From positions 27,844 through 91,843 of the forward strand of contig JAJFIS010000041.1 of the NCBI GenBank assembly GCA_021774735.1: 64,000 nt of DNA, given 5' to 3'. This DNA is from Alphaproteobacteria bacterium (GTDB taxonomy: Bacteria; Pseudomonadota; Alphaproteobacteria; Sphingomonadales; Kordiimonadaceae). The position numbers and the translations under genes are program-made. Of the stretch, positions 7,862-16,777 are shown piece by piece (within the stretch, counting starts at the first letter, position 1; each line of letters begins with the position of its first letter). A model generated the notes under the pieces. That model was given only the letters and a program-made list of their open reading frames with translations, was not told the DNA's origin and searched no databases.

Positions 7862-9385
7862 ATGAAACAAATTATAACAGCAATTCTGATTAGTCTATTC
7901 GCCGTGATCGGCGTGAGTGCCGACAATCCAGACAAAAAATCGAAAAAAGATACATTCACCCTTGATAAGCCAGCCCACTTTGAGACCCAGCATTCAGGCA
8001 GCTTTAATGGTACAAAAATATCCTACAAAGCCATCGCAGGCGATACCTTCATCCGCGACGAAAATGGCAATCCAACAGCGACTTTTTTCTCGACCGCTTA
8101 TATTAAAGACGGCGTTAAGGATAGCAGCACAAGACCTGTCACCTTCATCTTTAACGGCGGCCCCGGCAGTGCCAGCATGTGGCTGCATATGGGGGTTTTT
8201 GGCCCGCGCCGGGTGGACATTCCAAGCGACCCAGCGGATGATGGCTCCCCGCCATACAAAGTTGAAAATAATATCGACACGCTGCTCGACGTTAGTGACT
8301 TGGTTTTCATTGACCCCATGGGCACGGGTCTAACCCGCCCCCTAAATGGCGCTGACCCCAAGAAACATTGGGGTGTGATGGAAGACGGCAAGTCAGTCGC
8401 AACCTTCATTCGTACATGGGTGGACAATAACGAGCGCTGGAACAGCCCCAAATTTATCGCCGGGGAAAGCTATGGCACGGTGCGCTCAGCAGTTGTCAGT
8501 GATATTCTCACCAACCAAATGGGCATGGGGCTTAATGGCATCATCCTTATTTCAGCGGTTTTAGACTACCAGAACAGCCGCATCCAAGAAGGCAGCCTGA
8601 TGTCTTATGTTTCCTTCCTGCCCAGCTTTGCTGCCACCGCATGGTACCATGATGCTTTGCCAAACAAGCCTGAGAATTTAGAAGTGTTTTTGGATGAAGT
8701 GCGCGACTTTGCCCGCACTGAATATTTGAATGTTTTGGTCAAAGGCAACCGAGCGACATTGGCTGAAAACTCAGCCATTACCGACAAGCTACATGGCTAT
8801 ACGGGTTTGAAGAAAAGCTTCCTGAAGGCGTCCAATAACCGCATTCATGTGTTTCGCTTTTTCAAAGAACTTTTGCGCGACAAAGGCTTGGTCGTTGGCC
8901 GCATTGACAGCCGCTATACGGGCACCGAGCGTGAAGCTGCAGGTGAAGTTTTCAAAGGCGATCCATTTTTTGCCGCTGTCGGCAATGCTTACACCACCGG
9001 CATGAACGAGCATTTGCGCAAATTCTTGGGCGTGAAGCTTGAAAAGCGCCGCTATAACAGCAATGCCCGCGCCATGAAGGGTTGGGACTGGAATTGGCTG
9101 ATGACCAAAAAGCCGCAGAATGGTGGCCGCTTCATCAATGTCATTCCGATACTCGGCAAAGCCATGCGCAATAACCCCGATATGCATGTGCTGGTCACCA
9201 GCGGCTATTATGATTTCGCGACGCCTTTCTTCGGCGCTGAAAATGCTCTGGCGGAAGAAGATATCGTCAAAGATCAACTTCATTTCACTTATTATGAAGC
9301 CGGTCACATGATGTATCTGCATGATGCATCACGGGCTAAGTTCCTCGATGACATCAGGGCTTTCATGCAAGACAGGCTTCGGTAA
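7862..9385 (+). CDS. Secreted S10 serine carboxypeptidase
   Basis: Alpha/beta-hydrolase carboxypeptidase that trims C-terminal residues from peptides, exported to the periplasm or medium. The chosen ATG at 7862 follows a GGGAGGGA SD and opens a signal peptide (KQIITAILISLFAVIGVSA); an upstream in-frame ATG at 7817 would bury this signal. S10 hallmarks are visible: FNGGPGSASMWLH, GESYGTVRS with the catalytic Ser, SGYYDFATP with the catalytic Asp and YEAGHMMYLH with the catalytic His. Bacterial S10 enzymes are usually around 500 residues, as here (507). It is followed by a small exported protein and belongs to a set of exported peptidases in this window (S8, S9 and S10). Confidence 0.92.
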   Translation: MKQIITAILISLFAVIGVSADNPDKKSKKDTFTLDKPAHFETQHSGSFNGTKISYKAIAGDTFIRDENGNPTATFFSTAYIKDGVKDSSTRPVTFIFNGGPGSASMWLHMGVFGPRRVDIPSDPADDGSPPYKVENNIDTLLDVSDLVFIDPMGTGLTRPLNGADPKKHWGVMEDGKSVATFIRTWVDNNERWNSPKFIAGESYGTVRSAVVSDILTNQMGMGLNGIILISAVLDYQNSRIQEGSLMSYVSFLPSFAATAWYHDALPNKPENLEVFLDEVRDFARTEYLNVLVKGNRATLAENSAITDKLHGYTGLKKSFLKASNNRIHVFRFFKELLRDKGLVVGRIDSRYTGTEREAAGEVFKGDPFFAAVGNAYTTGMNEHLRKFLGVKLEKRRYNSNARAMKGWDWNWLMTKKPQNGGRFINVIPILGKAMRNNPDMHVLVTSGYYDFATPFFGAENALAEEDIVKDQLHFTYYEAGHMMYLHDASRAKFLDDIRAFMQDRLR

Positions 9386-9444
9386 GAAAACAAATGGCCT
9401 ATAGATGGACCTGCACCCACAGACATAACCATGAGGATCACACC

Positions 9445-9744
9445 ATGAAACGCATTATAACTTTCACAGCCTTAGCAATTTTTGGCCTGAGTAGCATATC
9501 CATGGCCCAACAAGGGGCTACGATGCCCTTGAAGCGCGTGAAAATAGCAAAAGATATTAACGCCAGCTTGGTTTGCTACCAAGAAGGCAAGGTCATCCTT
9601 GAGATAAGCGATCTTTCTTCCCTAAATCCTGATAGCAATCGAGGCATATTCACTATCCAAGTCCATACGCATAAAGGTGCCCGACATACCCTCTTCATCG
9701 GGGCAAATACTAGCTGCCATATCACTGAAACCAAGAAGAAGTAG
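9445..9744 (+). CDS. Small exported protein of unknown function
   Basis: A 99-residue protein. The ATG at 9445, after a GAGGATC SD-like stretch, opens a clear signal peptide (KRIITFTALAIFGLSSISMA, cleavage before QQ). The mature part of about 79 residues has two Cys (SLVCYQEG and TSCHITE) that could form a disulfide, and a beta-rich composition. I do not recognise the family. It lies 59 bases after the S10 peptidase on the same strand and may be co-transcribed. Its stop is 12 bases from the convergent dehydrogenase stop. Confidence 0.7.
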   Translation: MKRIITFTALAIFGLSSISMAQQGATMPLKRVKIAKDINASLVCYQEGKVILEISDLSSLNPDSNRGIFTIQVHTHKGARHTLFIGANTSCHITETKKK

Positions 9745-9756
9745 AGCTGCCCGCCC

Positions 9757-10521
9757 TTATTTGGGTGCCATGCGGATAGCGCCGTCTAGACGGATGGTTT
9801 CGCCGTTGATATAAGCATTTTCAACTATATGCGCCGCGAGTGAGCCATATTCTTTTGGGTCACCAAGCCGCGCGGGGTTCGGCACACTTTTCGACAGCGC
9901 TGCCACAGCGTCTTCCGGCAAGCCTTGGAACAGAGGCGTTTGAAACAGTCCCGGCGCGATGGTGTTAACCCGGATGCCATCCCGGGCAAGGTCGCGGGCG
10001 ATAGGCAAGGTCATGCCAACTACACCGCCCTTAGAGGCTGAATAAGCCGCTTGGCCAATTTGTCCGTCATAAGCGGCAACAGAGGCTGTGTTAATGATAA
10101 CGCCGCCTTCTTCGCTGCCATCCAAGCGCCCTGCCGCGCACATGCGCTCCGCTGCAATGCGGATGCAATTAAAAGTACCGCCAAGATTGATATTGATAAC
10201 TTTTTGGAACAGCTCAAGCGTATGGGCACCGTCGCGGCCAACGGTTTTCACCGCTACGGCAATGCCGGCGCAGTTAACCAGAACCCGGGTGGTGCCATGA
10301 GCCGCTTCTGCGGCATCGAAGCCTGCGATAACGTCTGCTTCATCAGCCACATTAACCCGGCAGAAAAGTCCCCCAATAGCGGCGGCATGGGACGCACCCA
10401 ATTCTTCGTTCAGATCAAAGATCGTAACCTTCGCCCCTAACAAGGCCAGCTTTGCCGCAGTAGCGCCGCCAAGGCCCGATGCACCGCCCGTAACAACAAC
10501 TCCAAGGTCCTTCACGTCCAT
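9757..10521 (-). CDS. SDR-family 3-hydroxyacyl-CoA dehydrogenase
   Basis: Short-chain dehydrogenase/reductase of 254 residues with the TGGASGLGGATA cofactor motif, an Asp at the end of beta-2 (IFDLNEE) that indicates NAD preference, NTASVAAYDG with the catalytic Ser, and YSASKGG with the Tyr and Lys. Overall it resembles type II 3-hydroxyacyl-CoA dehydrogenase (HSD17B10-like), which oxidises 3-hydroxyacyl-CoA or 2-methyl-3-hydroxybutyryl-CoA in branched-chain or fatty acid oxidation. The exact substrate cannot be read from sequence. It is transcribed in the same direction as korAB but separated by about 95 bases that contain an inverted repeat. Confidence 0.85.
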   Translation of the reverse strand: MDVKDLGVVVTGGASGLGGATAAKLALLGAKVTIFDLNEELGASHAAAIGGLFCRVNVADEADVIAGFDAAEAAHGTTRVLVNCAGIAVAVKTVGRDGAHTLELFQKVININLGGTFNCIRIAAERMCAAGRLDGSEEGGVIINTASVAAYDGQIGQAAYSASKGGVVGMTLPIARDLARDGIRVNTIAPGLFQTPLFQGLPEDAVAALSKSVPNPARLGDPKEYGSLAAHIVENAYINGETIRLDGAIRMAPK

Positions 10522-10562
10522 AACAATATCCTTTAAATCTTTGATTAAACAAGGGCACAGGC

Positions 10563-10588
10563 GGGCTTAATTGCCCACACTTAAGCCC
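10563..10588. terminator. Inverted repeat downstream of korB
   Basis: A perfect 8-bp inverted repeat (GGGCTTAA and TTAAGCCC) with a 10-base loop lies between korB and the dehydrogenase gene. On the minus strand the T-run precedes the hairpin rather than following it, so it is not a classical intrinsic terminator. It may still stabilise or process the korAB mRNA. Confidence 0.35.
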
Positions 10589-10616
10589 AAAAAATATCTA
10601 TTTTTACTATATTAAA

Positions 10617-11639
10617 TTAAACGGTCCAAGTCTGGCCCCGGTGCATAATGTCCTTAAGCGTCACACCACTGTTCGCCACAGCCGCAACTTGGTCATTAAC
10701 GGCAATATCATAGCTAACATCAGCCGGGTTATCATAAAGAACGCCCATGGCCACCGGCATGCCGTCGCCAAATCCAACTTCACAGATCATCCGCGCCATC
10801 ATCAGATTGCCGCTGTCATGGACCAAAATATCAGCCTCTGTAACCCCATTCTCGCCGATAGTGACGGCTTCCAAATGCATGGTCTTAGGGTTAAAGATGA
10901 TGCCTTTATCACCCTCTTTGCCATAAATCATCGGCGCGCCGTGCTCGAGCAGCAATTGGCGGTCCTTCACGACAGATTTCTCCGTCAGGTCCGACCATGC
11001 ATCATCATTATAAACTAGACAATTTTGCAAAATTTCAACGAAGGCCGCGCCTTTGAAGTTTTTCGCCGCAGCAAAAACGCCCGGCATATGCTTCTGTGCC
11101 GTATCAACGGTGCGGGCTACAAAGCGAGCACCGGAACCAAGGGCAAAGCTGATGGGGTTCAAGGCTGGATCAATCGACCCCATCGGCGTTGACGGCGTTT
11201 TCATGCCCGGCTCGGACGTTGGGCTATATTGGCCCTTAGTTAGGCCGTAAATTTTATTATTAAATAGCAAGATATTGATATCAACATTGCGCCGCAGCAC
11301 ATGCAGCATATGATTGCCGCCGATGGACAGGCCATCCCCGTCGCCCGTTATCATCCAAACGTCTAGCTCAGGGTTGGTAATTTTAAGCCCCGTTGCCACG
11401 GCAGGCGCGCGGCCATGAATGGTGTGGAAACCATAAGTGTCCATATAATATGGGAAGCGTGACGAGCAGCCAATGCCCGAAACGAAAACGGTGTTTTCCT
11501 TTGTCGCGCCAAGTTCCGGCAGGGTCCGCTGCATGCATTTCAAAATCGCATAATCACCGCAGCCTGGGCACCAACGCACCTCTTGGTCACTGGTAAAGTC
11601 TTTGATGGTTAGTTTCTTTTCTGGGATAATTTCATTCAT
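10617..11639 (-). CDS. korB: 2-oxoacid:ferredoxin oxidoreductase, beta subunit
   Basis: Thiamine-diphosphate subunit of 2-oxoglutarate (or pyruvate):ferredoxin oxidoreductase, which oxidatively decarboxylates the 2-oxoacid to acyl-CoA and reduces ferredoxin. The 340-residue product shows RWCPGCGDY and GIGCSSRFP (Cys for the Fe-S cluster) and the TPP/Mg motif GDGD...FNNKIYGLTKGQ. The ATG at 11639 is chosen because a strong AGGGGA SD sits 7 bases upstream; an in-frame TTG at 11654 would overlap korA but has no SD. It pairs with the upstream korA gene, 11 bases away. The subunit type is clear; 2-oxoglutarate as substrate is inferred from the alphaproteobacterial two-subunit layout. Confidence 0.9.
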   Translation of the reverse strand: MNEIIPEKKLTIKDFTSDQEVRWCPGCGDYAILKCMQRTLPELGATKENTVFVSGIGCSSRFPYYMDTYGFHTIHGRAPAVATGLKITNPELDVWMITGDGDGLSIGGNHMLHVLRRNVDINILLFNNKIYGLTKGQYSPTSEPGMKTPSTPMGSIDPALNPISFALGSGARFVARTVDTAQKHMPGVFAAAKNFKGAAFVEILQNCLVYNDDAWSDLTEKSVVKDRQLLLEHGAPMIYGKEGDKGIIFNPKTMHLEAVTIGENGVTEADILVHDSGNLMMARMICEVGFGDGMPVAMGVLYDNPADVSYDIAVNDQVAAVANSGVTLKDIMHRGQTWTV

Positions 11640-11650
11640 GTCCTGTCCCC

Positions 11651-13507
11651 TCAAGCTGCAGCTTCAGCGCCAGCGCGGGCGCGAATAACGTCAAGAATTT
11701 CTTCAATTTTAAACGGCATACCGGAAACCTTATTCAGTGGTTCAGCATCGACCAGATAAACATCGCGCAGCACGGTTTTTAGCTGCCCCTTGTTCATTTC
11801 TGGCACCACAATATGTTTAAAACCACCCAGCATCGCGCCTAAGTTCGCTGGGAACGGGAACAGATGGCGGATCTGCACATGCGCCACATCAATGCCTTCG
11901 CTGCGGGCAATTTTCACCGCCTCCGATATCGGCCCAAAGGTTGAACCCCAACCGACGACCGCCAAGGGGCTGTTTGCTGTGCCCTGCTCTATAATTTGGT
12001 CAGCGATATCATCTGCTATGCCGCTAATTTTATCGGCGCGCACATCGGTCATCTTCTGGTGGTTATCGGCGTCATAACTAATATGGCCAGTGTCATAATC
12101 TTTCTCGATACCGCCAATGCGGTGTTCACAGCCCTTCGTGCCCGGTATCGCCCAATTACGCGCTAATGTCTTGGCATCACGCGCATAGGGGTTGAAGCCT
12201 TCTTCGTCTGGCCCTGCTTTAAAGTTAACTTTGAAATCTGCGTAGCTATCCAGATCAGGTAATTTCCACGGCTCAGCGGCATTGCCAATGAAGCCATCGG
12301 TGAGCAGCATGACCGGGGTCATATATTTAACTGCCAAACGGCAAGCTTCAATCGCGGTATCAAAACAGTCCGCTGGAGAGCGCGTTGCCAGCACTGGCAT
12401 CGGTGCATCACCATTGCGGCCATAAATGGCTTGGTACAGATCTGACTGCTCGGTTTTTGTCGGCAGGCCAGTGGAAGGACCACCGCGCTGGCTGTTGACA
12501 ATAACCAGCGGTAATTCGGTCGATATGGCAAGGCCCATGGCCTCCCCCTTCAGCGCGATGCCGGGGCCACTTGAGCTGGTAATACCAAGTGCACCGCCGT
12601 AAGCCGCACCAAGGGCCGCGCAAACCGCCGCAATTTCGTCTTCGGCTTGGAAGGTGATAACACCCAGTTCTTTAAGGCTGGAAAGCGTATGCAATATAGG
12701 CGACGCTGGTGTAATGGGGTAGGAACCAAGCATAATTTTCAGCCCCGCGAGCTCGCCGCCCTTAACAAGGCCCCAACTTATAGCTTGTGCGCCTGTAACA
12801 GTACGGTACAAGCCACTTTCCACCGGGGCGGCGCCAATTTGGTAGCGCTTGACCGAAGAGCTAAGTTCTGCTGTTTCGCCGAACGCATGGCCTGCGTTAA
12901 GCGCTGCCACATTGGCTGCCGCAATATTGGGTAGCTTGGCGAATTTATTTTCCAGCCAGTCCGCGATAGGTTTACGGCTGCGGCTAAACATCCAAAGCAT
13001 CAGGCCGAGCGTCCACATATTCTTGGACCGCAGACCATCTTTATTGGACAGGCCAAATGGCTTCACAGCCTCTTGGGTCATGCGGGAAATATCAAGTTCA
13101 ATGACCTGAAAATCTTCAAGGCCATCGCCTTCCAGTGGGTTACTCTCATAGCCAGCTTTGGCAAGGTTCCGTTTGGTGAAAGTGCCTGTATCCACAACCA
13201 GCGTGCCGCCCTTGCGGAGAAAATCTATATTCACTTTTAATGCCGCTGGGTTCATCGCCACCAAAACATCCGGCTGGTCGCCCACTGTTTTAATCGCCCG
13301 AGCGCCAAAATTAATCTGAAAAGCGGATACGCCGAAGGTGGTGCCAACGGGCGCGCGGATTTCAGCAGGAAAGTCAGGGAAGGTCGAAAGGTCACTGCCC
13401 GCAAGTGCAGTTGAGCTGGTAAACTGAGAACCCGTAAGCTGCATACCATCGCCGCTATCCCCGGCGAAGCGTACAACAGCTGATTCTAGAATTTGCGTAT
13501 CTGACAT
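11651..13507 (-). CDS. korA: 2-oxoacid:ferredoxin oxidoreductase, fused gamma-alpha subunit
   Basis: A 618-residue fusion of the gamma domain (residues about 1-190, starting VVRFAGDSGDGMQLTG) and the alpha domain (from about 225, with GSYPITPASPILH, TFQAEDEIAAVCAALGA, TSSSGPGIALKGEAMGLA and NSQRGGPSTGLPTKTEQSD). This gamma-alpha plus separate beta layout is typical of oxygen-tolerant KorAB in aerobic bacteria, where it works alongside or instead of the 2-oxoglutarate dehydrogenase complex. No ferredoxin-like delta subunit is encoded next to it. It is first in a two-gene operon with korB, with ATG at 13507. Confidence 0.92.
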   Translation of the reverse strand: MSDTQILESAVVRFAGDSGDGMQLTGSQFTSSTALAGSDLSTFPDFPAEIRAPVGTTFGVSAFQINFGARAIKTVGDQPDVLVAMNPAALKVNIDFLRKGGTLVVDTGTFTKRNLAKAGYESNPLEGDGLEDFQVIELDISRMTQEAVKPFGLSNKDGLRSKNMWTLGLMLWMFSRSRKPIADWLENKFAKLPNIAAANVAALNAGHAFGETAELSSSVKRYQIGAAPVESGLYRTVTGAQAISWGLVKGGELAGLKIMLGSYPITPASPILHTLSSLKELGVITFQAEDEIAAVCAALGAAYGGALGITSSSGPGIALKGEAMGLAISTELPLVIVNSQRGGPSTGLPTKTEQSDLYQAIYGRNGDAPMPVLATRSPADCFDTAIEACRLAVKYMTPVMLLTDGFIGNAAEPWKLPDLDSYADFKVNFKAGPDEEGFNPYARDAKTLARNWAIPGTKGCEHRIGGIEKDYDTGHISYDADNHQKMTDVRADKISGIADDIADQIIEQGTANSPLAVVGWGSTFGPISEAVKIARSEGIDVAHVQIRHLFPFPANLGAMLGGFKHIVVPEMNKGQLKTVLRDVYLVDAEPLNKVSGMPFKIEEILDVIRARAGAEAAA

Positions 13508-13707
13508 TCAATCAATCCTTATGTCCAAAACTCATTTGGAACTTTTATAGCGTCCAACTTGCCCCATTGCCAGTCAAGTCGATAAATTCGAACTTTATTT
13601 GGCGCTATGCCGCATGGATAACAAGCAGTTTTTTCTTATGCCATACATCAAGAATTTTCAACATAACCATTTTGTGAATTTCATCAGCTCAGTTTACTTA
13701 CTGAAAT

Positions 13708-14220
13708 TTAAAAATTAACTTTGCCGTGAATTAAGGCGTCAATATCGTTTGAATCTATACATAAATATGCTTGTTCTGGTCCATCACCATGTCCGTCTGA
13801 CCAAGGGCGCATACCATCATGAGAAACCCAAAGAATCATTTTAGTCAGATCCCATTCTTCCTCACCAACGAGAACCGCATTTAGTATCCTATCTGGAAAT
13901 TTGGCATTAAAAGATAGAAAAATACCGAGTAAAAGATGGATAGATGAAACAAATGTCTCATCAAGCTTACCAAGAACGTCAACACGGTTTGCATTGGCCT
14001 CTCGCGCTACCATATCACCTTCCGGTTTATAGTTTTTATCGAAGCAAGTGAGAAAAGATATTGATGATGCCCCTTCCCACATATTTTCACGCATAATGTA
14101 AATACCATTCTCCAACAAATCGAACTCATGGCCATCTTTCGCTACGCCAGGCTTCAGTGGAAAATCTTGCTCCTTAAAATGTTTATTCCAATAACGAGTA
14201 AATATACGATTACATTTCAT
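13708..14220 (-). CDS. Unknown protein in AT-rich accessory islet, candidate immunity protein
   Basis: A 170-residue soluble, acidic protein with no signal peptide or membrane segment. A very strong AGGAGGA SD lies 6 bases before the ATG at 14220, so the gene is likely expressed. The codons are AT-rich (AAA, ATA, AAT) compared with flanking metabolic genes, suggesting transfer. I do not recognise a family. Position as third small gene downstream of a decayed toxin-like fragment makes an immunity-type role plausible, but this is context only. Confidence 0.6.
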   Translation of the reverse strand: MKCNRIFTRYWNKHFKEQDFPLKPGVAKDGHEFDLLENGIYIMRENMWEGASSISFLTCFDKNYKPEGDMVAREANANRVDVLGKLDETFVSSIHLLLGIFLSFNAKFPDRILNAVLVGEEEWDLTKMILWVSHDGMRPWSDGHGDGPEQAYLCIDSNDIDALIHGKVNF

Positions 14221-14360
14221 GACTATCCTCCTGACAACATTCTTAAGCCTTTATCAATCGCCTTTTGAAAATTTGGATCTTTAGTTAAGGCGCGCAATTA
14301 AACTTGATGATTTTCTTTTGCTAGATAAATTTCTAAGAATCTTTAGCTTTATGTCGCGTA

Positions 14361-14711
14361 TTATCCCAACTCCAACTTATATACATCCATTTTTGAAATT
14401 TTATCTGGCCAAGGATCAGTATAAGTATAACCTTCAATTGATTCCAGGTAGCCATTTTTAACGTAAAATAAATATCCAGAATCAATCGTGGAATTTAACA
14501 TAGCCCCCACTTCACCGCCTATATGAGTTTCGTGACATTTTCCAACTTTTAAATTGGCGTTTTCGGCAAGTTCGGTAATAAATCCAACACCACTATACCA
14601 CCTATCAATCGCTCTTATGCCATCAAAAACTCTAGCTTCGTTATTCAAATCTACCCCAATATTTTTTAAATGTTGAAGCAAAACAGCTTTTTCAATTTCA
14701 TTAATTTTCAT
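14361..14711 (-). CDS. Unknown small protein in accessory islet, candidate immunity protein
   Basis: A 116-residue soluble acidic protein; the AAGGAG SD 5 bases before the ATG at 14711 is ideal. The N-terminal 25 residues look helical (EIEKAVLLQHLKNIGVDL) and the C-terminal half is rich in Tyr and Gly, as in many small SUKH- or Imm-type proteins, but no named family can be assigned. AT-rich codon use is like its two neighbours. About 140 bases on each side separate it from the other islet genes, so each may have its own promoter. Confidence 0.55.
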   Translation of the reverse strand: MKINEIEKAVLLQHLKNIGVDLNNEARVFDGIRAIDRWYSGVGFITELAENANLKVGKCHETHIGGEVGAMLNSTIDSGYLFYVKNGYLESIEGYTYTDPWPDKISKMDVYKLELG

Positions 14712-14875
14712 GGCACTCCTTTTGGTGCAAATGCAGTAGACACATTTACTATGTCATCGCTATTCAGTATCCAACAAGTCAAGCCTAACCCCATTATGGA
14801 TAATGAACCTACTTGAATTACTCTTTATCCCTAGAGTTCCAAGTGTTTAATATAGAGTGAAATGGGAAATTTTTA

Positions 14876-15349
14876 TCACTCTAATTTTTGAAGGACAAAA
14901 TCCAAGCCTTGAACTGGAATTACATAGCCCACGCCACAATCAATAAAGACAGAATCGAATGGGGTCTCCCCATAATACCAGCCTTCCTTATAGGCAACAA
15001 ACTTGTCAAAAATTAATGGCACATGGCTGGGTACAGGTTTATTTGTCAGCAAATCTATTGGGATTTTTTTAGCTAACACTTTACAAATCACACAATGGGT
15101 AGCGTCTGCTGTAGGCGACCAAACCCTTGAGCTGGAGCCATTACAATCCGCACCTTCCCCATAGACTCGGAGAAAGACTTGTGCCTCTGGAGGCAGACTA
15201 CATTCTACTATCATTTCCCAATTGGATTGCAGCCAGTCATCTAAGTATGAATCAGTTTTAGCGAAACTCGCGATTTTAGTGATATCTGCCCATGCGGCTG
15301 TAATAACTGCTCGATAACAGTTGATTGCATTAGTAACGTTATTTTTCAC
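14876..15349 (-). CDS. Unknown protein directly following a toxin-like remnant, candidate immunity protein
   Basis: A 157-residue soluble protein starting at GTG 15349, directly after the TAG stop (15350-15352) of the decayed frame described at 15350-15700; a GAGGAAAAG SD lies inside that frame. Such stop-to-start coupling is typical of a polymorphic toxin and its cognate immunity gene. The protein has a CVIC pair and four further Cys, an acidic composition, and no signal peptide or membrane segment. I do not recognise the family; the immunity role is inferred from arrangement. Confidence 0.55.
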   Translation of the reverse strand: MKNNVTNAINCYRAVITAAWADITKIASFAKTDSYLDDWLQSNWEMIVECSLPPEAQVFLRVYGEGADCNGSSSRVWSPTADATHCVICKVLAKKIPIDLLTNKPVPSHVPLIFDKFVAYKEGWYYGETPFDSVFIDCGVGYVIPVQGLDFVLQKLE

Positions 15350-15700
15350 CTACTTTTCCTCAATCTTATCTTCGGCGCGCTTTAATATTTCTCTCTCCAG
15401 ATCAGTTGGTTCCCGTTTCTTACCTTTTGTACCAGGTATAGGGTCCTCAAACTTCTTAGGCGTTTTACTTCCCTCTGGAGCCTTTGGATGTTCATTCGGT
15501 ACTTTTTCTTTTACTCTTTCATTAGTTATATCAGTTACAGTGCCATCCTAGTGTTCAATTTCTACGCCTTTTTCCATCGGACCGGTATTCGTCATAAGAT
15601 TATTTGCCACATAAGTATACAGATTTGACGTCGCTGAGCTAACCGTCTGTTTTGCATTTTCTGATCTGATGTGCTAATTGGGGCGGCTTGGAGGTCGAGG
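15350..15700 (-). pseudogene. Decayed C-terminal fragment, possibly of an Rhs/polymorphic toxin
   Basis: The minus strand carries a continuous reading frame ending at TAG 15350-15352 but broken by in-frame TAG codons at 15548-15550 and 15674-15676. Between and after these stops the frame looks like coding sequence: TSNLYTYVANNLMTNTG resembles a diverged Rhs-core 'NLYxYVxNNP' segment, and the tail EHPKAPEGSKTPKKFEDPIP, then GTKGKKREPTDLEREIL, resembles linker and C-terminal tails of polymorphic toxins. No start codon or upstream Rhs repeats could be found. The toxin assignment is recollection of family-like patterns, not a search. Confidence 0.45.
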
Positions 15701-16101
15701 ATTATCAATCGCTTGGGGATGTGGGGAACAGGGTCCACGACTGGACCACGTAAGCTGAGTGATGTTACGGCTGAAAACACGTAAACTGGAGGTCGGCGCG
15801 GTAGTAATATAGCCCTGCGTGTCCTCCGCTACGCCCCATTCAGATTCGCAAACAGCGTCATAGCGCCGCGTGGTATATTAAACGGTGCTTGCGCTTAGTC
15901 TACTGCCGTGAAGAACGGATAGTCGCCTTCGCTAGCTGCATCCTGTATGCCGTCATGGGCATCAGTGAGATAGAATAAAATGTGAAAACAACCAAAAGCC
16001 CATACTGAATGAAAGCTTGTGCTTGGTATTCGGTAGTATCCGTCTATAAAGTGTAGTGGCAATAGCTACTTAAGGCAGAGTTAAAATAAAAGCGGGGTTA
16101 A
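15701..16101. other. Non-coding or degraded stretch upstream of mobA
   Basis: No intact gene is visible in these 400 bases. The minus strand keeps short open segments in line with the toxin-like remnant (for example RRYDAVCESEWGVAEDTQGY around 15800-15870), which could be further debris of the same gene. The mobA promoter should lie near the right end, but no clear -35/-10 pair was identified. Confidence 0.4.
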
Positions 16102-16692
16102 ATGGTTTCATCTAAGGAAGAAAAGCATCATATGCCATCTACAACAACCCTGATTTTAGCCGGTGGCAAGTCCCGCCGCATGGGAAGCCGAGACAAAAGT
16201 TTTATAAAGTGGCAGGGACAACCACTAATTCTTCAAACGCTAGAATTCGCCCGCGCTCAAACCGAAGTAATTTTCATCAGTAGCAATCGCCCCGCAGATA
16301 TTTATGACGCTCTTGGCGCAGATGCTATTTTACCGGACCCTGAAGGCTTGGATCATGCGGGACCGCTCGCGGGCATTCTTGCTGGGCTGGAATATGGCGC
16401 GACTGATTGGCTATTTACCCTGCCTGTTGATACCCCCGACTTACCAGCTGATTTACTGCCTGCCCTAATGCGGTCTGTTGAAGTGAATAATGCCGCAATT
16501 GCTGTCGCTTCCTTCTGTGGCAATTGCCAGCAGGTTATTGGCCTTTGGCACCGCTCGATTGCGCCATTGCTGCGGGATTATCTCGAAAATGGCGAGCGAC
16601 GGGTTATGCCCTTCATCCGCAATAACTGCGCTGACATCGTTGAATTTGACCATAGGGCGAAAAATATGAACCGCCCTGAAGATTTCGAATAA
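16102..16692 (+). CDS. mobA: Molybdenum cofactor guanylyltransferase
   Basis: Attaches GMP to molybdopterin to give the (bis-)MGD cofactor; cytoplasmic. The 196-residue protein has the nucleotide-binding LILAGGKSRRMGSRDKSF signature, LPDPEGLDHAGPLAGILAGL and FTLPVDTPDLP, all typical of MobA. Two starts are possible: ATG 16102 (AGCGGGG 4 bases upstream) and ATG 16132 (AAGGAAG 11 bases upstream); the extra ten residues are not conserved in the family. NarG, encoded at 59930-63703, needs bis-MGD, so this gene supports nitrate respiration although it is far from that operon. Confidence 0.93.
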   Translation: MVSSKEEKHHMPSTTTLILAGGKSRRMGSRDKSFIKWQGQPLILQTLEFARAQTEVIFISSNRPADIYDALGADAILPDPEGLDHAGPLAGILAGLEYGATDWLFTLPVDTPDLPADLLPALMRSVEVNNAAIAVASFCGNCQQVIGLWHRSIAPLLRDYLENGERRVMPFIRNNCADIVEFDHRAKNMNRPEDFE

Positions 16693-16777
16693 GCATATTT
16701 CGAATAAACACATATATTGCAATATATTAGGCATGCCCCTAGGGTTCAGAAAATAAAGCCACTGGAACAGAAAATAT

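Noticed and set aside
8789..9322. 177-codon open frame antisense to the S10 peptidase gene
   Set aside because: The plus-strand frame holds the catalytic Asp and His motifs of S10; the antisense product has no motifs.
15553..15780. 62-codon frame within the toxin-remnant region as a real small gene
   Set aside because: It is in a different frame from the coherent toxin-like translation, has no SD and shows no family-like pattern.
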